In this document: in pieces, positions 17,387 to 26,073 of the stretch | Layout: every line of letters begins with the position of its first letter | Position numbering within the stretch: position 1 is the stretch's first letter | Assembly (NCBI RefSeq): GCF_000875975.1 | Contig: NZ_BAWW01000057.1 | Location: forward strand, 1 to 64,000 | DNA length: 64,000 nt | Direction of reading: 5' to 3' | Source: Parachlamydia acanthamoebae | GTDB taxonomy: Bacteria; Chlamydiota; Chlamydiia; Chlamydiales; Parachlamydiaceae | The notes under the pieces: model-generated | The model's input: the letters and a program-made list of their open reading frames with translations, nothing else | The model's database searches: none | Told to the model about the DNA's origin: nothing | Translations under genes and position numbers: made by a program

Positions 17387-17683
17387 TTATTCAAATCTTT
17401 TAATGAGGTCTCGAATTTCATCAATTTTTCTTTTTTGTTCATTTTGATCACTCGAGAGACTCGCTTGAGAGACGCAACTTGATAGATGAACATCTAAAAT
17501 GCGCAGTTCAATGCTTTTGATGGCAGAACGAATGGCGCGTAGTTGCGTTAAAGTTTCAGGACAATATCTCCGTTCTTCAATCATTTTTTTTACCCCCTCA
17601 ATCTGCCCACTAATGCGGTTAAGATTAGCCACTTCTTTTTTATGACAGGGATGATGATGGTTTTTACAGTCGTGATCGCTCAT
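17387..17683 (-). CDS. csoR: CsoR-family copper-sensing repressor
   Basis: The protein has 98 residues, the family's usual all-helical size. The conserved R-I-S-G-Q-I-E-G-V-K-K-M-I segment (23-35) is clear. Cys41, His66 and Cys70 have exactly the C-x24-H-x3-C spacing of the Cu(I) site of CsoR (Cys36, His61, Cys65 in the Mycobacterium protein). A His/Cys-rich N-terminal tail (D-H-D-C-K-N-H-H-H-P-C-H) may add a metal site. Repressors of this family leave DNA on binding Cu(I). A matching operator lies 30 bases upstream, so the gene should control itself and the Cys-rich gene behind it. A nickel- or sulfide-sensing relative is less likely given the H-x3-C pair. Confidence 0.88.
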   Translation of the reverse strand: MSDHDCKNHHHPCHKKEVANLNRISGQIEGVKKMIEERRYCPETLTQLRAIRSAIKSIELRILDVHLSSCVSQASLSSDQNEQKRKIDEIRDLIKRFE

Positions 17684-17712
17684 GAAGATTATCCTTTGTT
17701 TAGAAAAATACT

Positions 17713-17729
17713 ATACCCCTGTACGGTAT
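17713..17729. promoter_or_regulatory. CsoR operator
   Basis: ATACCCCTGTACGGTAT is an inverted repeat with 5-bp arms ATACC/GGTAT. It resembles the known CsoR operator pattern of TACCCC facing GGGGTA half-sites. It lies 30 bases before the repressor start, where bound protein would block transcription. Confidence 0.7.
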
Positions 17730-17852
17730 TTCGGCAAGAAGTAAAAAAAATCCTGATAACCAAAAAACATTTGATTTAAAACAGTGAAGGAAAGTAAATT
17801 CTTGAGCGTTCTGTTAACAAAAAAATTCGTATTGACAGAGGTCTAGTCCAAT

Positions 17853-18059
17853 ATGGAAAAAATATTAGTTCTTTGCGTATTGCTTGTCATTTTGAGATTG
17901 GTGCCATTCACGTGGCAAAATAGCGCGATCCAAAAAAAAGAATGGATCATTACATTCGTTGTTTTTTATTTGCTTGGTTGGGTGGTTCAAGCCGGTGGTT
18001 TTTCCCAAAGCGATGAGTTTTATAAAGGTCTGGCGAATGCATTATTATTTCTCAATTAA
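17853..18059 (+). CDS. small two-helix membrane protein
   Basis: The protein has 68 residues with two hydrophobic segments (about 4-20 and 32-48) and is not recognised. GAGG lies about 12 bases before the ATG. It is followed 32 bases later by two related membrane proteins on the same strand, so it is probably part of their operon. No motif suggests a function. Confidence 0.55.
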   Translation: MEKILVLCVLLVILRLVPFTWQNSAIQKKEWIITFVVFYLLGWVVQAGGFSQSDEFYKGLANALLFLN

Positions 18060-18091
18060 TCACATCTACTTTTTCAGGAGGAATTCAAAGC

Positions 18092-18646
18092 ATGAACAAT
18101 GAAATGTATCAAAGTGCAGGCTTAGTCGTTGTCTTAGCTGGTATTATTTGGGTTTTAAGCAACTGGGTAAAACAAAAAATTAGCGTTATGGAAAGTTGTA
18201 TCGAAATTATGACTCAAGAGGAACTCTTGATTCGTAAAAAATGGTTAATTTTGTTTGTTTCACTCAATTGTTCGACTTGGCTTCTGATGATGATTAAGGG
18301 AATGATGGATGGGAAGGCGGATTTCTGGATAGGGGGATTTCTAGCGATTTCCTTTTTTTGCAAAGGGTGTTTGATCTATTGGAGGGCTTGGATCAAAAAG
18401 GGGACTTGGCTTTTAACCCTGATTGGTTGCCTAGGAATCCCAGTGGGGCTGATCATCATGACAAGTATTCCCAGAACAATGATTTTTTTACATCAGACGA
18501 ATGGAATTAAGGATCTATTGCATTATGAACCGTACGCTAACTTTGTTCTGCAGTGCATGTTTGTGTATTTTAGTTTTTATTGTTGGAGACTAAGAAGTAA
18601 AAATTATGCGTACAAAATGCGCAAGCTTATTTCTGTACCAGCTTAG
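18092..18646 (+). CDS. uncharacterised membrane protein, paralogue of the next gene
   Basis: The protein has 184 residues and about five membrane segments. A strong AGGAGG lies 9 bases upstream. It shares a layout and short motifs with the next gene: L-L-I-R-K-K-W-L (about 45-52) against L-S-I-R-K-K-W-L, and W-I-K-K-G-T-W-L-L against W-I-K-Q-G-T-W-L-L. The pair therefore arose by duplication. The family is unknown to me. The gap to the next gene is 12 bases. Confidence 0.7.
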   Translation: MNNEMYQSAGLVVVLAGIIWVLSNWVKQKISVMESCIEIMTQEELLIRKKWLILFVSLNCSTWLLMMIKGMMDGKADFWIGGFLAISFFCKGCLIYWRAWIKKGTWLLTLIGCLGIPVGLIIMTSIPRTMIFLHQTNGIKDLLHYEPYANFVLQCMFVYFSFYCWRLRSKNYAYKMRKLISVPA

Positions 18647-18658
18647 TAGGAGAATAAG

Positions 18659-19297
18659 ATGTCTTTAAATGAATGTTTAAATATCGGCTATTGGTTCATC
18701 GCTCTTGGATTTTTAGGAGTGGCTTGTTATGAGCTAAAGAAGTGGTTTAATCGAAAAGTAGATGTGCTTCAGGAGCAATTTATCCATGACTTATCCTTAG
18801 ACTGTAATCAGACCGCTGAGCAGCAAGAAAAGATTCAAAGTGAGTTGAGTATTCGAAAAAAATGGCTTAAAACATTTACTATAATCAATTTGTTAAATTG
18901 GTTGGACAAATTACTGCTCATATTTTTTTCATTAAGTTCAAATGCAGTGGCATTTATTTTAAGTGAATTTTTTTTGACTCTGATTTTTATGGCTGTTTCT
19001 GGATTTGTTTTTTGGAGAATTTGGATCAAGCAAGGAACTTGGCTATTAATGTTAAATGCCATTATGGGATGTCTTTTTTCTCCTATCGCATTAATAGCGC
19101 TCAGTCTGAAGTTTATGTTTTCTATGATTAATAATGGAATTCTGGGACTTTACAATGCAGAGGATTTCGCTTTATTTACTTCGGGTGTTTTTATGTATTA
19201 TTCAATTCATTACGGAATTTGTTGTTGGGAATTAAGGAAAATCAATTATGCCGCGCGTAAACAAAAGAAAGTCTTAAAACTGGCAACTGTAACCTAA
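18659..19297 (+). CDS. uncharacterised membrane protein, paralogue of the previous gene
   Basis: The protein has 212 residues with about five membrane segments and a charged stretch at 30-65. AGGAG is well placed before the ATG. The motifs shared with 18092-18646 show a tandem duplication. No catalytic or transport signature is seen, so a structural or stress-related membrane role cannot be told apart from others. It is the last intact gene of the small operon starting at 17853; a decayed AbiC-like gene follows 64 bases downstream. Confidence 0.7.
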   Translation: MSLNECLNIGYWFIALGFLGVACYELKKWFNRKVDVLQEQFIHDLSLDCNQTAEQQEKIQSELSIRKKWLKTFTIINLLNWLDKLLLIFFSLSSNAVAFILSEFFLTLIFMAVSGFVFWRIWIKQGTWLLMLNAIMGCLFSPIALIALSLKFMFSMINNGILGLYNAEDFALFTSGVFMYYSIHYGICCWELRKINYAARKQKKVLKLATVT

Positions 19298-19361
19298 ATT
19301 AATTTATAAAATATCCATTTTGTGTTACCTCATGGGAATAAAAGTCTTTAAGGGAAACAAT

Positions 19362-20211
19362 ATGGATGAGCAATTAGAGTCCAAAAAAAGGGCAAGTCGG
19401 TGGATGATCTTGCTTGCTCCCCTATCTGTGCTTCTTTTTCTTTTGCTCGCCTTCTTTCTTTTTTTTAAGGCCTAACTTCATTCCGGGTTTGTCTCAATTG
19501 AAAAATGGGGACAAACAGGAGATTTTTTTGGTGGGATTCTGAATCCGATTCTCGCTTATTTCAGTTTTATTGGGGTCTTGTTCACTATCTTTTTAAATCA
19601 AAAATATTTGGAAAAATCTACGCAAGAAGTCAAATTATCACGAGAAGAAATGTCTTGATCTACACAAGCTTTGCAAGAGCAAAATGTATATATTCGATTA
19701 CAGCGTTTAGAGACGATTTTTTTTGAACTGTTGAAGCATCTTTCCTTGATCACACAAGATATCTTCCTAGATTCAAAACGTTTGGAAGAAAGGGATTTGC
19801 CAAAATCCGCATCAAACCAAGGCGTTTATATTGGCAAGCTGGCTTTACAAGAATTGCTCTCCCTTTTTATTGCCTACCGTAAGCAATTTTCTGAAAAGGG
19901 GGCGGTCGAAGCTCCTAAGGGTTTTTTTGAAAGACAGGTGATTTGGTCGATTTTTATGTCGACACGATTTCCATTATTTTAAGATTTTTGAATTCCAACT
20001 TTTTTGAAACGAGGACGTTTTATCGAGATCTTTTGTCTGCTCAAATGTCTCGGATGAATTGTTGTTGCTATTCTATTATTCTTTGCAAAACCAAGAGAGT
20101 GAATTGGCTCAAAATATGATAAAATCCCATATTTTAAAGGTTTTACCTTCATCTGATCTTATTGATGAAAAGAACGATTTGCCTCTTTTCAAAGCATATA
20201 GTCAAGTTTAA
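19362..20211 (+). pseudogene. decayed AbiC-like phage abortive-infection gene
   Basis: The original frame starts at the ATG at 19362 (AAGGGAAAC upstream) with a first membrane segment. It is broken by TAA at 19473 and TGA at 19656, both in frame, then by a frameshift near 19935 and another near 20056. Read through these, the product has two N-terminal membrane segments around W-G-Q-T-G-D-F-F-G-G-I-L-N-P, a helical linker, F-Y-R-D-L-L-S-A-Q-M-S, then D-E-L-L-L-L-F-Y-Y-S-L, and ends at the TAA at 20209-20211. This order fits the putative AbiC family (two membrane helices, then a cytosolic helical domain with an L-L-L-F-Y box) as I know it. The gene is dead in its present form. The family name is from pattern recognition only. 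Confidence 0.65.
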
Positions 20212-21431
20212 TGGCCGTGGAGCTCTTCTTTCTCGTCATGTTCGCTTTGTGCAGGCGTTTCAATCAATTTAAAAAGGAGTGGATTGAGTGCAATGGAGAC
20301 TAGCGCGACAGCGACAATCGCATCATAGCCTTCGTCGGGAAGTAGCTTTAACCGCATGGCTTCTTCAGACAAAATAAAAGAAAACTCCCCGATTTGTGCG
20401 AGGGCTAAGCCTACAACAGTTGCTGTATAAGTGGTTTGTCTAAGGGCAATAGCGATGAGAAATGCGGCTAAGGGTTTTACAATTAAAACGATTCCGAGGA
20501 TTGAAATGAATAACGGAAAAAATTCCCAAATAGCACCTGGATTAAAAAGAGTCCCGACGGAGAGAAAAAATGTGACAACGAAAGCATTTTTTAAGGGCTC
20601 AGCATGACGAAATGCTAGATGTTTAACGTCAGATTGCCCAATGATCATTCCGGCAATGAAGGCTCCCATTGCGATGGAGGCACCAAAAACTAAGGCAGAA
20701 GCTGTGGCGACTCCAAAGGTCAGAGCTAAAATGGCAACTGTGAATAACTCTTTAGACTTTGTTCTTTCGACAGCAGACAAGATATAGATTACTAGCTTTT
20801 TACCAATGGTAAACATCAAGATCGTGAGAAGCGCAAATTTAGAAAGAGCAATCGCCATGAGGTAGAAGCTTTCCCGCATGGAAAATCCTCCACTTTTGGA
20901 GAGAGATGCAATAACGGGTAGCAAAATGAGCATGATCACAGTTAAAATGTCTTCTACAATCAGCCAACCAACGGAGATTTTCCCTTGTTGGGTATGCAAA
21001 AGATGAAAATCAGATAAAATACGGACTAATACAACTGTACTTGCCACTCCAATCGCAAGGCCGACGATAATGCCTGTCTGGATGGGCCAACCGAGATAGG
21101 ACATAAAAAGAGTGGAAAAGATGGTTGCACAAAAAGTTTGGCCTATTGCCCCTGGAATAGCGATCCATTTGACATTATACAGATCTTCTAGTTTAAAATT
21201 TAGGCCGACCCCAAACATCATCATGATGACACCGATTTCGGCAAGCTGTTCTGAAACGTCAATTTCCGTGACAAATCCGGGCGAATAGGGTCCAATAACA
21301 TACCCGGCAAGCAGGTAGCCTAAGAGAGGGGATAATCGCATGCGGAGAGACAAATAACCCAGCAATCCTGCTAAAGCGAATCCGATGGTTAAAACAAGGA
21401 CGATTTTTAAACGGAAAAGTTCGGTATCCAT
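20208..21431 (-). CDS. KefB/YbaL-type cation:proton antiporter, no RCK domain
   Basis: The protein has 407 residues with about 12 membrane segments and belongs to the CPA2 antiporter family. Visible are L-G-Y-L-L-A-G-Y-V-I-G-P near residues 37-48 and the A-S-T-V-V-L-V-R-I-L region. The conserved acidic residue lies in V-E-D-I-L-T-V, and G-E-F-S-F-I-L is further on. Relatives such as KefB and YbaL usually carry a cytosolic TrkA-N (RCK) domain after the membrane part; here the protein stops at about residue 400 with a short charged tail, so nucleotide or glutathione gating is absent. It probably exchanges K+ or Na+ for H+. Confidence 0.85.
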   Translation of the reverse strand: MDTELFRLKIVLVLTIGFALAGLLGYLSLRMRLSPLLGYLLAGYVIGPYSPGFVTEIDVSEQLAEIGVIMMMFGVGLNFKLEDLYNVKWIAIPGAIGQTFCATIFSTLFMSYLGWPIQTGIIVGLAIGVASTVVLVRILSDFHLLHTQQGKISVGWLIVEDILTVIMLILLPVIASLSKSGGFSMRESFYLMAIALSKFALLTILMFTIGKKLVIYILSAVERTKSKELFTVAILALTFGVATASALVFGASIAMGAFIAGMIIGQSDVKHLAFRHAEPLKNAFVVTFFLSVGTLFNPGAIWEFFPLFISILGIVLIVKPLAAFLIAIALRQTTYTATVVGLALAQIGEFSFILSEEAMRLKLLPDEGYDAIVAVALVSIALNPLLFKLIETPAQSEHDEKEELHGH

Positions 21432-21846
21432 ATGTCCTCACTATTGTCTTCACTATACATAGTCAAAAATAACTAACAATCTTAATTTTTAGGAATTTTA
21501 GCAGAGGAAAAGAACACAATCTTTTTGAAAACAAACCTTGACTCTAAAGACAAAAACGTTTAAATTTGTTCTAAATAATTCAAGTTAAAATTATCAAAAT
21601 GAATGTTTAATTTCATAGGGTAAATATGTATTGCGCTTTTAATGGTTGTTTGTTGAATGAAAATCAATATAAGCAGTATAATCTTTTGAAATTCAAACCT
21701 TCCTTCGTTAGTTCTAAATGAATTAACTTCTTTTTATGATGTTTAGTTTCCATGAACATATTAGTTGTTTGTGAGATGCCCGTGTGAATTAATAGTAAAT
21801 TGTTTTTTTTGATTGTACGAGTGAAGACTGCAGGAGCTTTTAGAGA
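21432..21846. other. intergenic region, nothing recognised
   Basis: This is about 415 bases of AT-rich sequence between two divergent transporter genes. It must hold both promoters. I see no RNA gene, repeat or convincing small gene; a minus-strand open stretch from 21664 overlaps the symporter start and has no family likeness. Confidence 0.4.
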
Positions 21847-23208
21847 ATGTCGATGACAGATGCTTTTTTTTATTACCTTAGCCAATTAGATAGCATTTTC
21901 TGGAGTTATATTGCATTTGTTTTAGTCATGATTCTGGGAATTTACTTGTCAATTCGCACCCGTTTTTTCCAAATTCGCGCTATCCCCTCCATTTTTCGAA
22001 CCTTTGCTAGTTTTCTTAATAAGTCAAATTCAGAGACAACCCGAGGCGTCCATCCCTTGCGAACATTTTTTGCTTCAGTAGGAGGGATGATTGGAATTGG
22101 GAATATTGTCGGAATTGTGACCGCCATTCAAATTGGTGGGCCAGGAGCGCTTTTTTGGGTGTGGATGGCGGCTCTTGTGGGTGGAATTATTAAATATTCA
22201 GAGATTTATCTTGGGATTAAGCATCGTGTGACAAATAATCACGGCGGTTATGATGGAGGGCCGAAGTATTTTCTGCGCTCCGCTTTTAACAATCAATGGA
22301 TCTCCATTTTTGTGGCTGTTTTGCTGTGTATCTATGGTGTAGAAATCTACCAGTTTTCTGTTGTAACCAATAGCCTTTCCACAAACCTGGGAATTAATCG
22401 TTTTGTGATTATCGCCTCTTTGCTCGGTGTTATTTTGTATGCGGGTGTAGGAGGGATTCCTCGGGTTGGGAAAATTTGCAGCTGGATCATGCCATTTTTT
22501 ATGGTGATATATCTAGGAATGAGTTCGTGGATTATTTTAAACGAAATCGCTTTTTTACCTGGGGTTCTTAAAAATGTCTTTATTTCAGCTTTTACAGGGC
22601 ATGCTGCTGTAGGTGGCTTTGCTGGGAGCTCTGCTTTGCTTGCGATTCAACATGGGATTTCAAGAGCTGCTTATTCTTCAGATATTGGGATTGGATATGA
22701 TTCCATCATTCAGAGTGAATCGAGTACTGTTTATCCAGAAAGACAGGCTCAGCTTGCCATTTTAGGTGTCTGTATTGACAACTTAGTTTGCACAATGAGT
22801 ATCCTGATCGTTTTATTGTCAGGTGTGTGGACAGCCCCAATTGAAGGATCTTCTTTAGTTCAGCAAGCCTTGAGTGCTTACTTTCCTTTTATGCATGTTT
22901 TTATTCCGATATTTCTTCTCATTGTCGGATATACAACGATGATTGCCTATTTTTGTGTGGGCATTAAATGTGCGCGCTTTTTAAGCCCAACGTATGGCTT
23001 TGCAGCTTATGTAGTTTATGCGATTGGTGCATTTATTTTCTTTTCTTTCTTTGATCAAACCCAAGCGTTGTTGGTGATGTCCGTTGCAGGTTCATTGCTT
23101 TTAATAACCAATCTTTTAGGGATTTTCAAATTGCGTCATCAGATTGTTTTTTCTCTCGTTCCTGCAGAAAAAACGGATACGGCGCTTTCAGGGAATGGGA
23201 ATGCCTAA
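21847..23208 (+). CDS. alanine/glycine:Na+ symporter (AGCS family)
   Basis: The protein has 453 residues and about ten membrane segments. The N-terminal part I-R-T-R-F-F-Q-I-R-A-I and G-G-M-I-G-I-G-N-I-V-G-I, the F-W-V-W-M-A-A-L-V-G loop and D-G-G-P-K-Y-F-L are typical of the family, as is S-R-A-A-Y-S-S-D-I-G-I-G. It imports small neutral amino acids (Ala, Gly, possibly D-Ala) with Na+. AGGAG precedes the start; the second Met two codons on is an alternative. The stop overlaps the convergent gene by 4 bases. Confidence 0.92.
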   Translation: MSMTDAFFYYLSQLDSIFWSYIAFVLVMILGIYLSIRTRFFQIRAIPSIFRTFASFLNKSNSETTRGVHPLRTFFASVGGMIGIGNIVGIVTAIQIGGPGALFWVWMAALVGGIIKYSEIYLGIKHRVTNNHGGYDGGPKYFLRSAFNNQWISIFVAVLLCIYGVEIYQFSVVTNSLSTNLGINRFVIIASLLGVILYAGVGGIPRVGKICSWIMPFFMVIYLGMSSWIILNEIAFLPGVLKNVFISAFTGHAAVGGFAGSSALLAIQHGISRAAYSSDIGIGYDSIIQSESSTVYPERQAQLAILGVCIDNLVCTMSILIVLLSGVWTAPIEGSSLVQQALSAYFPFMHVFIPIFLLIVGYTTMIAYFCVGIKCARFLSPTYGFAAYVVYAIGAFIFFSFFDQTQALLVMSVAGSLLLITNLLGIFKLRHQIVFSLVPAEKTDTALSGNGNA

Positions 23209-24008
23209 GAGCTTAAATATTGAATGAGCTCTTGGTGAATTTTTCCATTAGAAGCTAAAAGCGAGCTTGAATTTTTCAGTTGGCAGGTTGATCCATCTAC
23301 TTGTGTGACAACCCCTCCAGCCTCTTCTATCATCAAAATGCCGGCTGCAATATCCCATGGACTTAAAGCTCCACTGATACTCCAGTAGGCATCGAGCCTT
23401 CCCGCTGCTATATAACCCATATTTAAAGCTGTTGAACCGAGAGCTCGCATCGGGGAACCTAAGTGGGCGACTTTGCTAAAAACATCAATCGAATGAGTGG
23501 GATGTAGATGGAGATTAAAAGAAAGGCTGGTTCCGATATAGGCTGCATGGGCTGAGGAGGTGGCGCTAACCTTTAAACGTCTTCCATTTAAATAAGCCCC
23601 TTTCCCTTTTTCTGCTATAAATAGCTCCTCTAAAACCGGTGCATATGTGACTGCACATAGAACGTCGTTTTCTTGGCAGGCTGCAATGGTGACACAGAAC
23701 AGGGGGACATGGTGGGCGAAATTAACAGTCCCATCGAGAGGATCGATCATCCAACAAATCGACCCGTCTGGATGGGGCATTGCCCCACGTTCTTCACATA
23801 AAAATGAATGCGTGGGAAATTGATCACTTAAACGCGCGACAATTAATTGTTCAGAGGCGTAGTCATAGCTTGTGACAACATCATTTTTCATCTCTTTAGG
23901 GATGATATCGAAATCTTTTTGATAACCCGATTTTAAGAGACTTCCAGCTTCTTTAGCAACGTGAAAAGCAGCTCGAGCTAAATCTGAAAAATGATTGGGA
24001 ATGTCCAT
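23205..24008 (-). CDS. suhB: inositol monophosphatase family protein
   Basis: The protein has 267 residues, the normal length. Metal-binding motif 1 is W-M-I-D-P-L-D-G-T-V-N-F (about 87-98), with the upstream Glu in L-C-E-E-R-G. Motif 2 is W-D-I-A-A-G-I-L-M-I-E-E-A-G-G. These mark the Mg2+-dependent, lithium-sensitive phosphatase family, which includes SuhB, CysQ and fructose bisphosphatases. The V-N-F after the motif 1 Thr favours the IMPase/SuhB branch. It hydrolyses myo-inositol phosphates or similar sugar phosphates in the cytosol. It stands alone, convergent with the symporter gene. Confidence 0.88.
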   Translation of the reverse strand: MDIPNHFSDLARAAFHVAKEAGSLLKSGYQKDFDIIPKEMKNDVVTSYDYASEQLIVARLSDQFPTHSFLCEERGAMPHPDGSICWMIDPLDGTVNFAHHVPLFCVTIAACQENDVLCAVTYAPVLEELFIAEKGKGAYLNGRRLKVSATSSAHAAYIGTSLSFNLHLHPTHSIDVFSKVAHLGSPMRALGSTALNMGYIAAGRLDAYWSISGALSPWDIAAGILMIEEAGGVVTQVDGSTCQLKNSSSLLASNGKIHQELIQYLSS

Positions 24009-24162
24009 TAGTTACTACAATTGGTTCCTTTTTAAGAAAAATAGTATAAAAAGACTTTATGCTCAATGGGGAAATCATTAAATGATGTCTTTTTGTAAAT
24101 TTTTTATTTTACAAACAAAAAAAACTCTCTAAAGTAAAGAAAAAGAATGTAAGGAGAGAGAA

Positions 24163-26034
24163 ATGGGGACTCAATTAGAACCAACTAAAACGACGCACGA
24201 TCAGGCAATGGAAGTTGCTGAAGAGGCACGTACTGAAGGAGGTAAACAGCCAAGCTTTGGTGCTCAGCTATTTACGGGAAATTTTGACTGGCGTTTATTA
24301 TTTCCGTTTCCTGAGCAAGATCCCGAAGATCAAAAAATAGGGGATGCCTTTGCAGACCAGCTCATGGCTCTTTTAACCACGCAGCTTGATCCTGACAAAG
24401 TCGATGAAACACGGGAAATTCCTAAAGAGGTGATTGCAGAAATGGCTAAGCTTGGTGTTTTTGCCATGAAAATCCCCAAGCAATATGACGGATTAGGTTT
24501 TTCCAATACCAATTATAATCGGACCGTCATGAAAGTTGCATCCTACTGTGGATCAACGGCTGTGCTGATTTCGGCTCATCAGTCTATTGGTGTTCCTCAG
24601 CCTTTGCGCTTATACGGCACAGAAGAGCAAAAGAAACGGTTTTTCCCCAGGTTTAGAAAAGGATCGATATCAGCTTTTGCTTTAACAGAACCAGAAGTCG
24701 GATCCGACCCCGCTAGAATGGTCGCTGAAGCTAGGTTATCGGAAGACGGAAGCCACTACATTTTAAATGGGGACAAGCTGTGGTGTACGAACGGAACTAT
24801 AGCCGATATCATCATTGTGATAGCCAAGACAGCTCCTAAAATTGTGAATGGCAAAGAAAAGCAGCAAATCAGCGCATTTATTTTGGAGATGAATACTCCG
24901 GGAGTCGAAGTGGTGCATCGTTGTAATTTTATGGGTTTAGGGGGAATTTACAATGGATTATTACGATTCAAAGATGTAAAAATTCCTGTTGGAGATCGTC
25001 TTGGAGAAGAAGGGCGTGGACTTGCCATGGCTCTTGCAACTATTAATGTAGGGCGTCTAACACTTCCTGCAGCATGTACAGGAGCTGCTAAACAATGTCT
25101 CTACATAGCACGCGAGTGGGGGACTCATCGTGTGCAATGGGGCATGCCGATTGCTTTGCATGAAGAAGGTCGTCAAAAAGTTGCGTACATCGCCTCCACA
25201 ACTTTTGCAATGGAAGCTGTGTGTTGGTTGACTAGTAACTGGGCCGATCAGGGGAATGTGGATATTCGCATTGAAGCTGCCATGTCAAAGCTATTCTGCA
25301 CGGAAGCCCTTTGGAAAATTGCCGATTTAACCTTGCAGCTGCGTGGTGGGCGGGGTTATGAAAAAGCAAGCTCATTAAAAGCTCGAGGGGAACTTCCATA
25401 CCCCGTAGAAAGAGTTTTGCGTGATTGCCGAATTAATACCATCCTGGAAGGTTCAACCGAAATCATGAAGCTGTTCCTTGCTCGAGAAGCGATGGATTCC
25501 CATCTTCAAAAATTAGGATTTCTATTAAAGGGCAAAATACCCGTTTCGCAGCTTTTTCTGCAGGTGCCAAAATTAATTGGGCATTACAGCTGGTGGTATT
25601 TAAAACAGCTCTTTAAACCCTGGAAAACAGCGTCTTACAAAGAGCTTGGGGCTTTAGAAAAACATTACCAATTCATTGAAAAAACGGCTCCGAGATTAGC
25701 TAGAACCGTTTTCTATTATATGGGGAAATATAAGAAAAAGCTCGAGCATAAACAAATGCTATTAGGGCGGTTAGTGGAAATTGGTACCGATTTGTTTGTG
25801 ATGGCCGCCACCTGTTCTTTTGCGATTCTAAAATCAGAAAAAGAAAAACAAGAATCCGCCATCGATTTGGCCGATTATTTCTGTGTGGAAGCTAAGCGAC
25901 GTATTGAAGAGAACTTTGCGGCTTTAACCGATAATAATGATGCGCAGACAAATAAGATTGCTAAGCGTGTTGTTGAACGAGATTACAAGTGGTTAGAAAA
26001 AGGGGTTGTGGATCTCGATACACTCTTTAAATAG
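24163..26034 (+). CDS. acyl-CoA dehydrogenase, long form
   Basis: The protein has 623 residues, longer than the 380-residue short-chain type and like VLCAD/ACAD9-type enzymes with a C-terminal helical extension (about 460-623). FAD-binding segments are seen as A-F-A-L-T-E-P-E-V-G-S-D (about 165-176) and L-R-G-G-R-G-Y-E. The catalytic Glu is probably that in I-L-E-G-S-T-E-I-M (near residue 430). It removes hydrogens from acyl-CoA in the first step of beta-oxidation, passing electrons to an ETF-type acceptor. No other beta-oxidation gene is in the window, so its electron acceptor and substrate range are open. GGAGAG precedes the ATG, and a strong hairpin follows the stop. Confidence 0.9.
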   Translation: MGTQLEPTKTTHDQAMEVAEEARTEGGKQPSFGAQLFTGNFDWRLLFPFPEQDPEDQKIGDAFADQLMALLTTQLDPDKVDETREIPKEVIAEMAKLGVFAMKIPKQYDGLGFSNTNYNRTVMKVASYCGSTAVLISAHQSIGVPQPLRLYGTEEQKKRFFPRFRKGSISAFALTEPEVGSDPARMVAEARLSEDGSHYILNGDKLWCTNGTIADIIIVIAKTAPKIVNGKEKQQISAFILEMNTPGVEVVHRCNFMGLGGIYNGLLRFKDVKIPVGDRLGEEGRGLAMALATINVGRLTLPAACTGAAKQCLYIAREWGTHRVQWGMPIALHEEGRQKVAYIASTTFAMEAVCWLTSNWADQGNVDIRIEAAMSKLFCTEALWKIADLTLQLRGGRGYEKASSLKARGELPYPVERVLRDCRINTILEGSTEIMKLFLAREAMDSHLQKLGFLLKGKIPVSQLFLQVPKLIGHYSWWYLKQLFKPWKTASYKELGALEKHYQFIEKTAPRLARTVFYYMGKYKKKLEHKQMLLGRLVEIGTDLFVMAATCSFAILKSEKEKQESAIDLADYFCVEAKRRIEENFAALTDNNDAQTNKIAKRVVERDYKWLEKGVVDLDTLFK

Positions 26035-26044
26035 GCGATGGCAA

Positions 26045-26073
26045 AGCCCCAAGGCCTTTATGGCCTTGGGGCT
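26045..26073. terminator. bidirectional terminator hairpin
   Basis: A 12-bp perfect GC-rich stem (AGCCCCAAGGCC / GGCCTTGGGGCT) with the loop TTTAT lies between the convergent acyl-CoA dehydrogenase and SnoaL-like genes and touches the stop codon of the latter. Confidence 0.8.

Noticed and set aside
21664-21885. Minus-strand open stretch overlapping the symporter start
   Set aside because: It begins inside the symporter gene, has no ribosome site and shows no family likeness.
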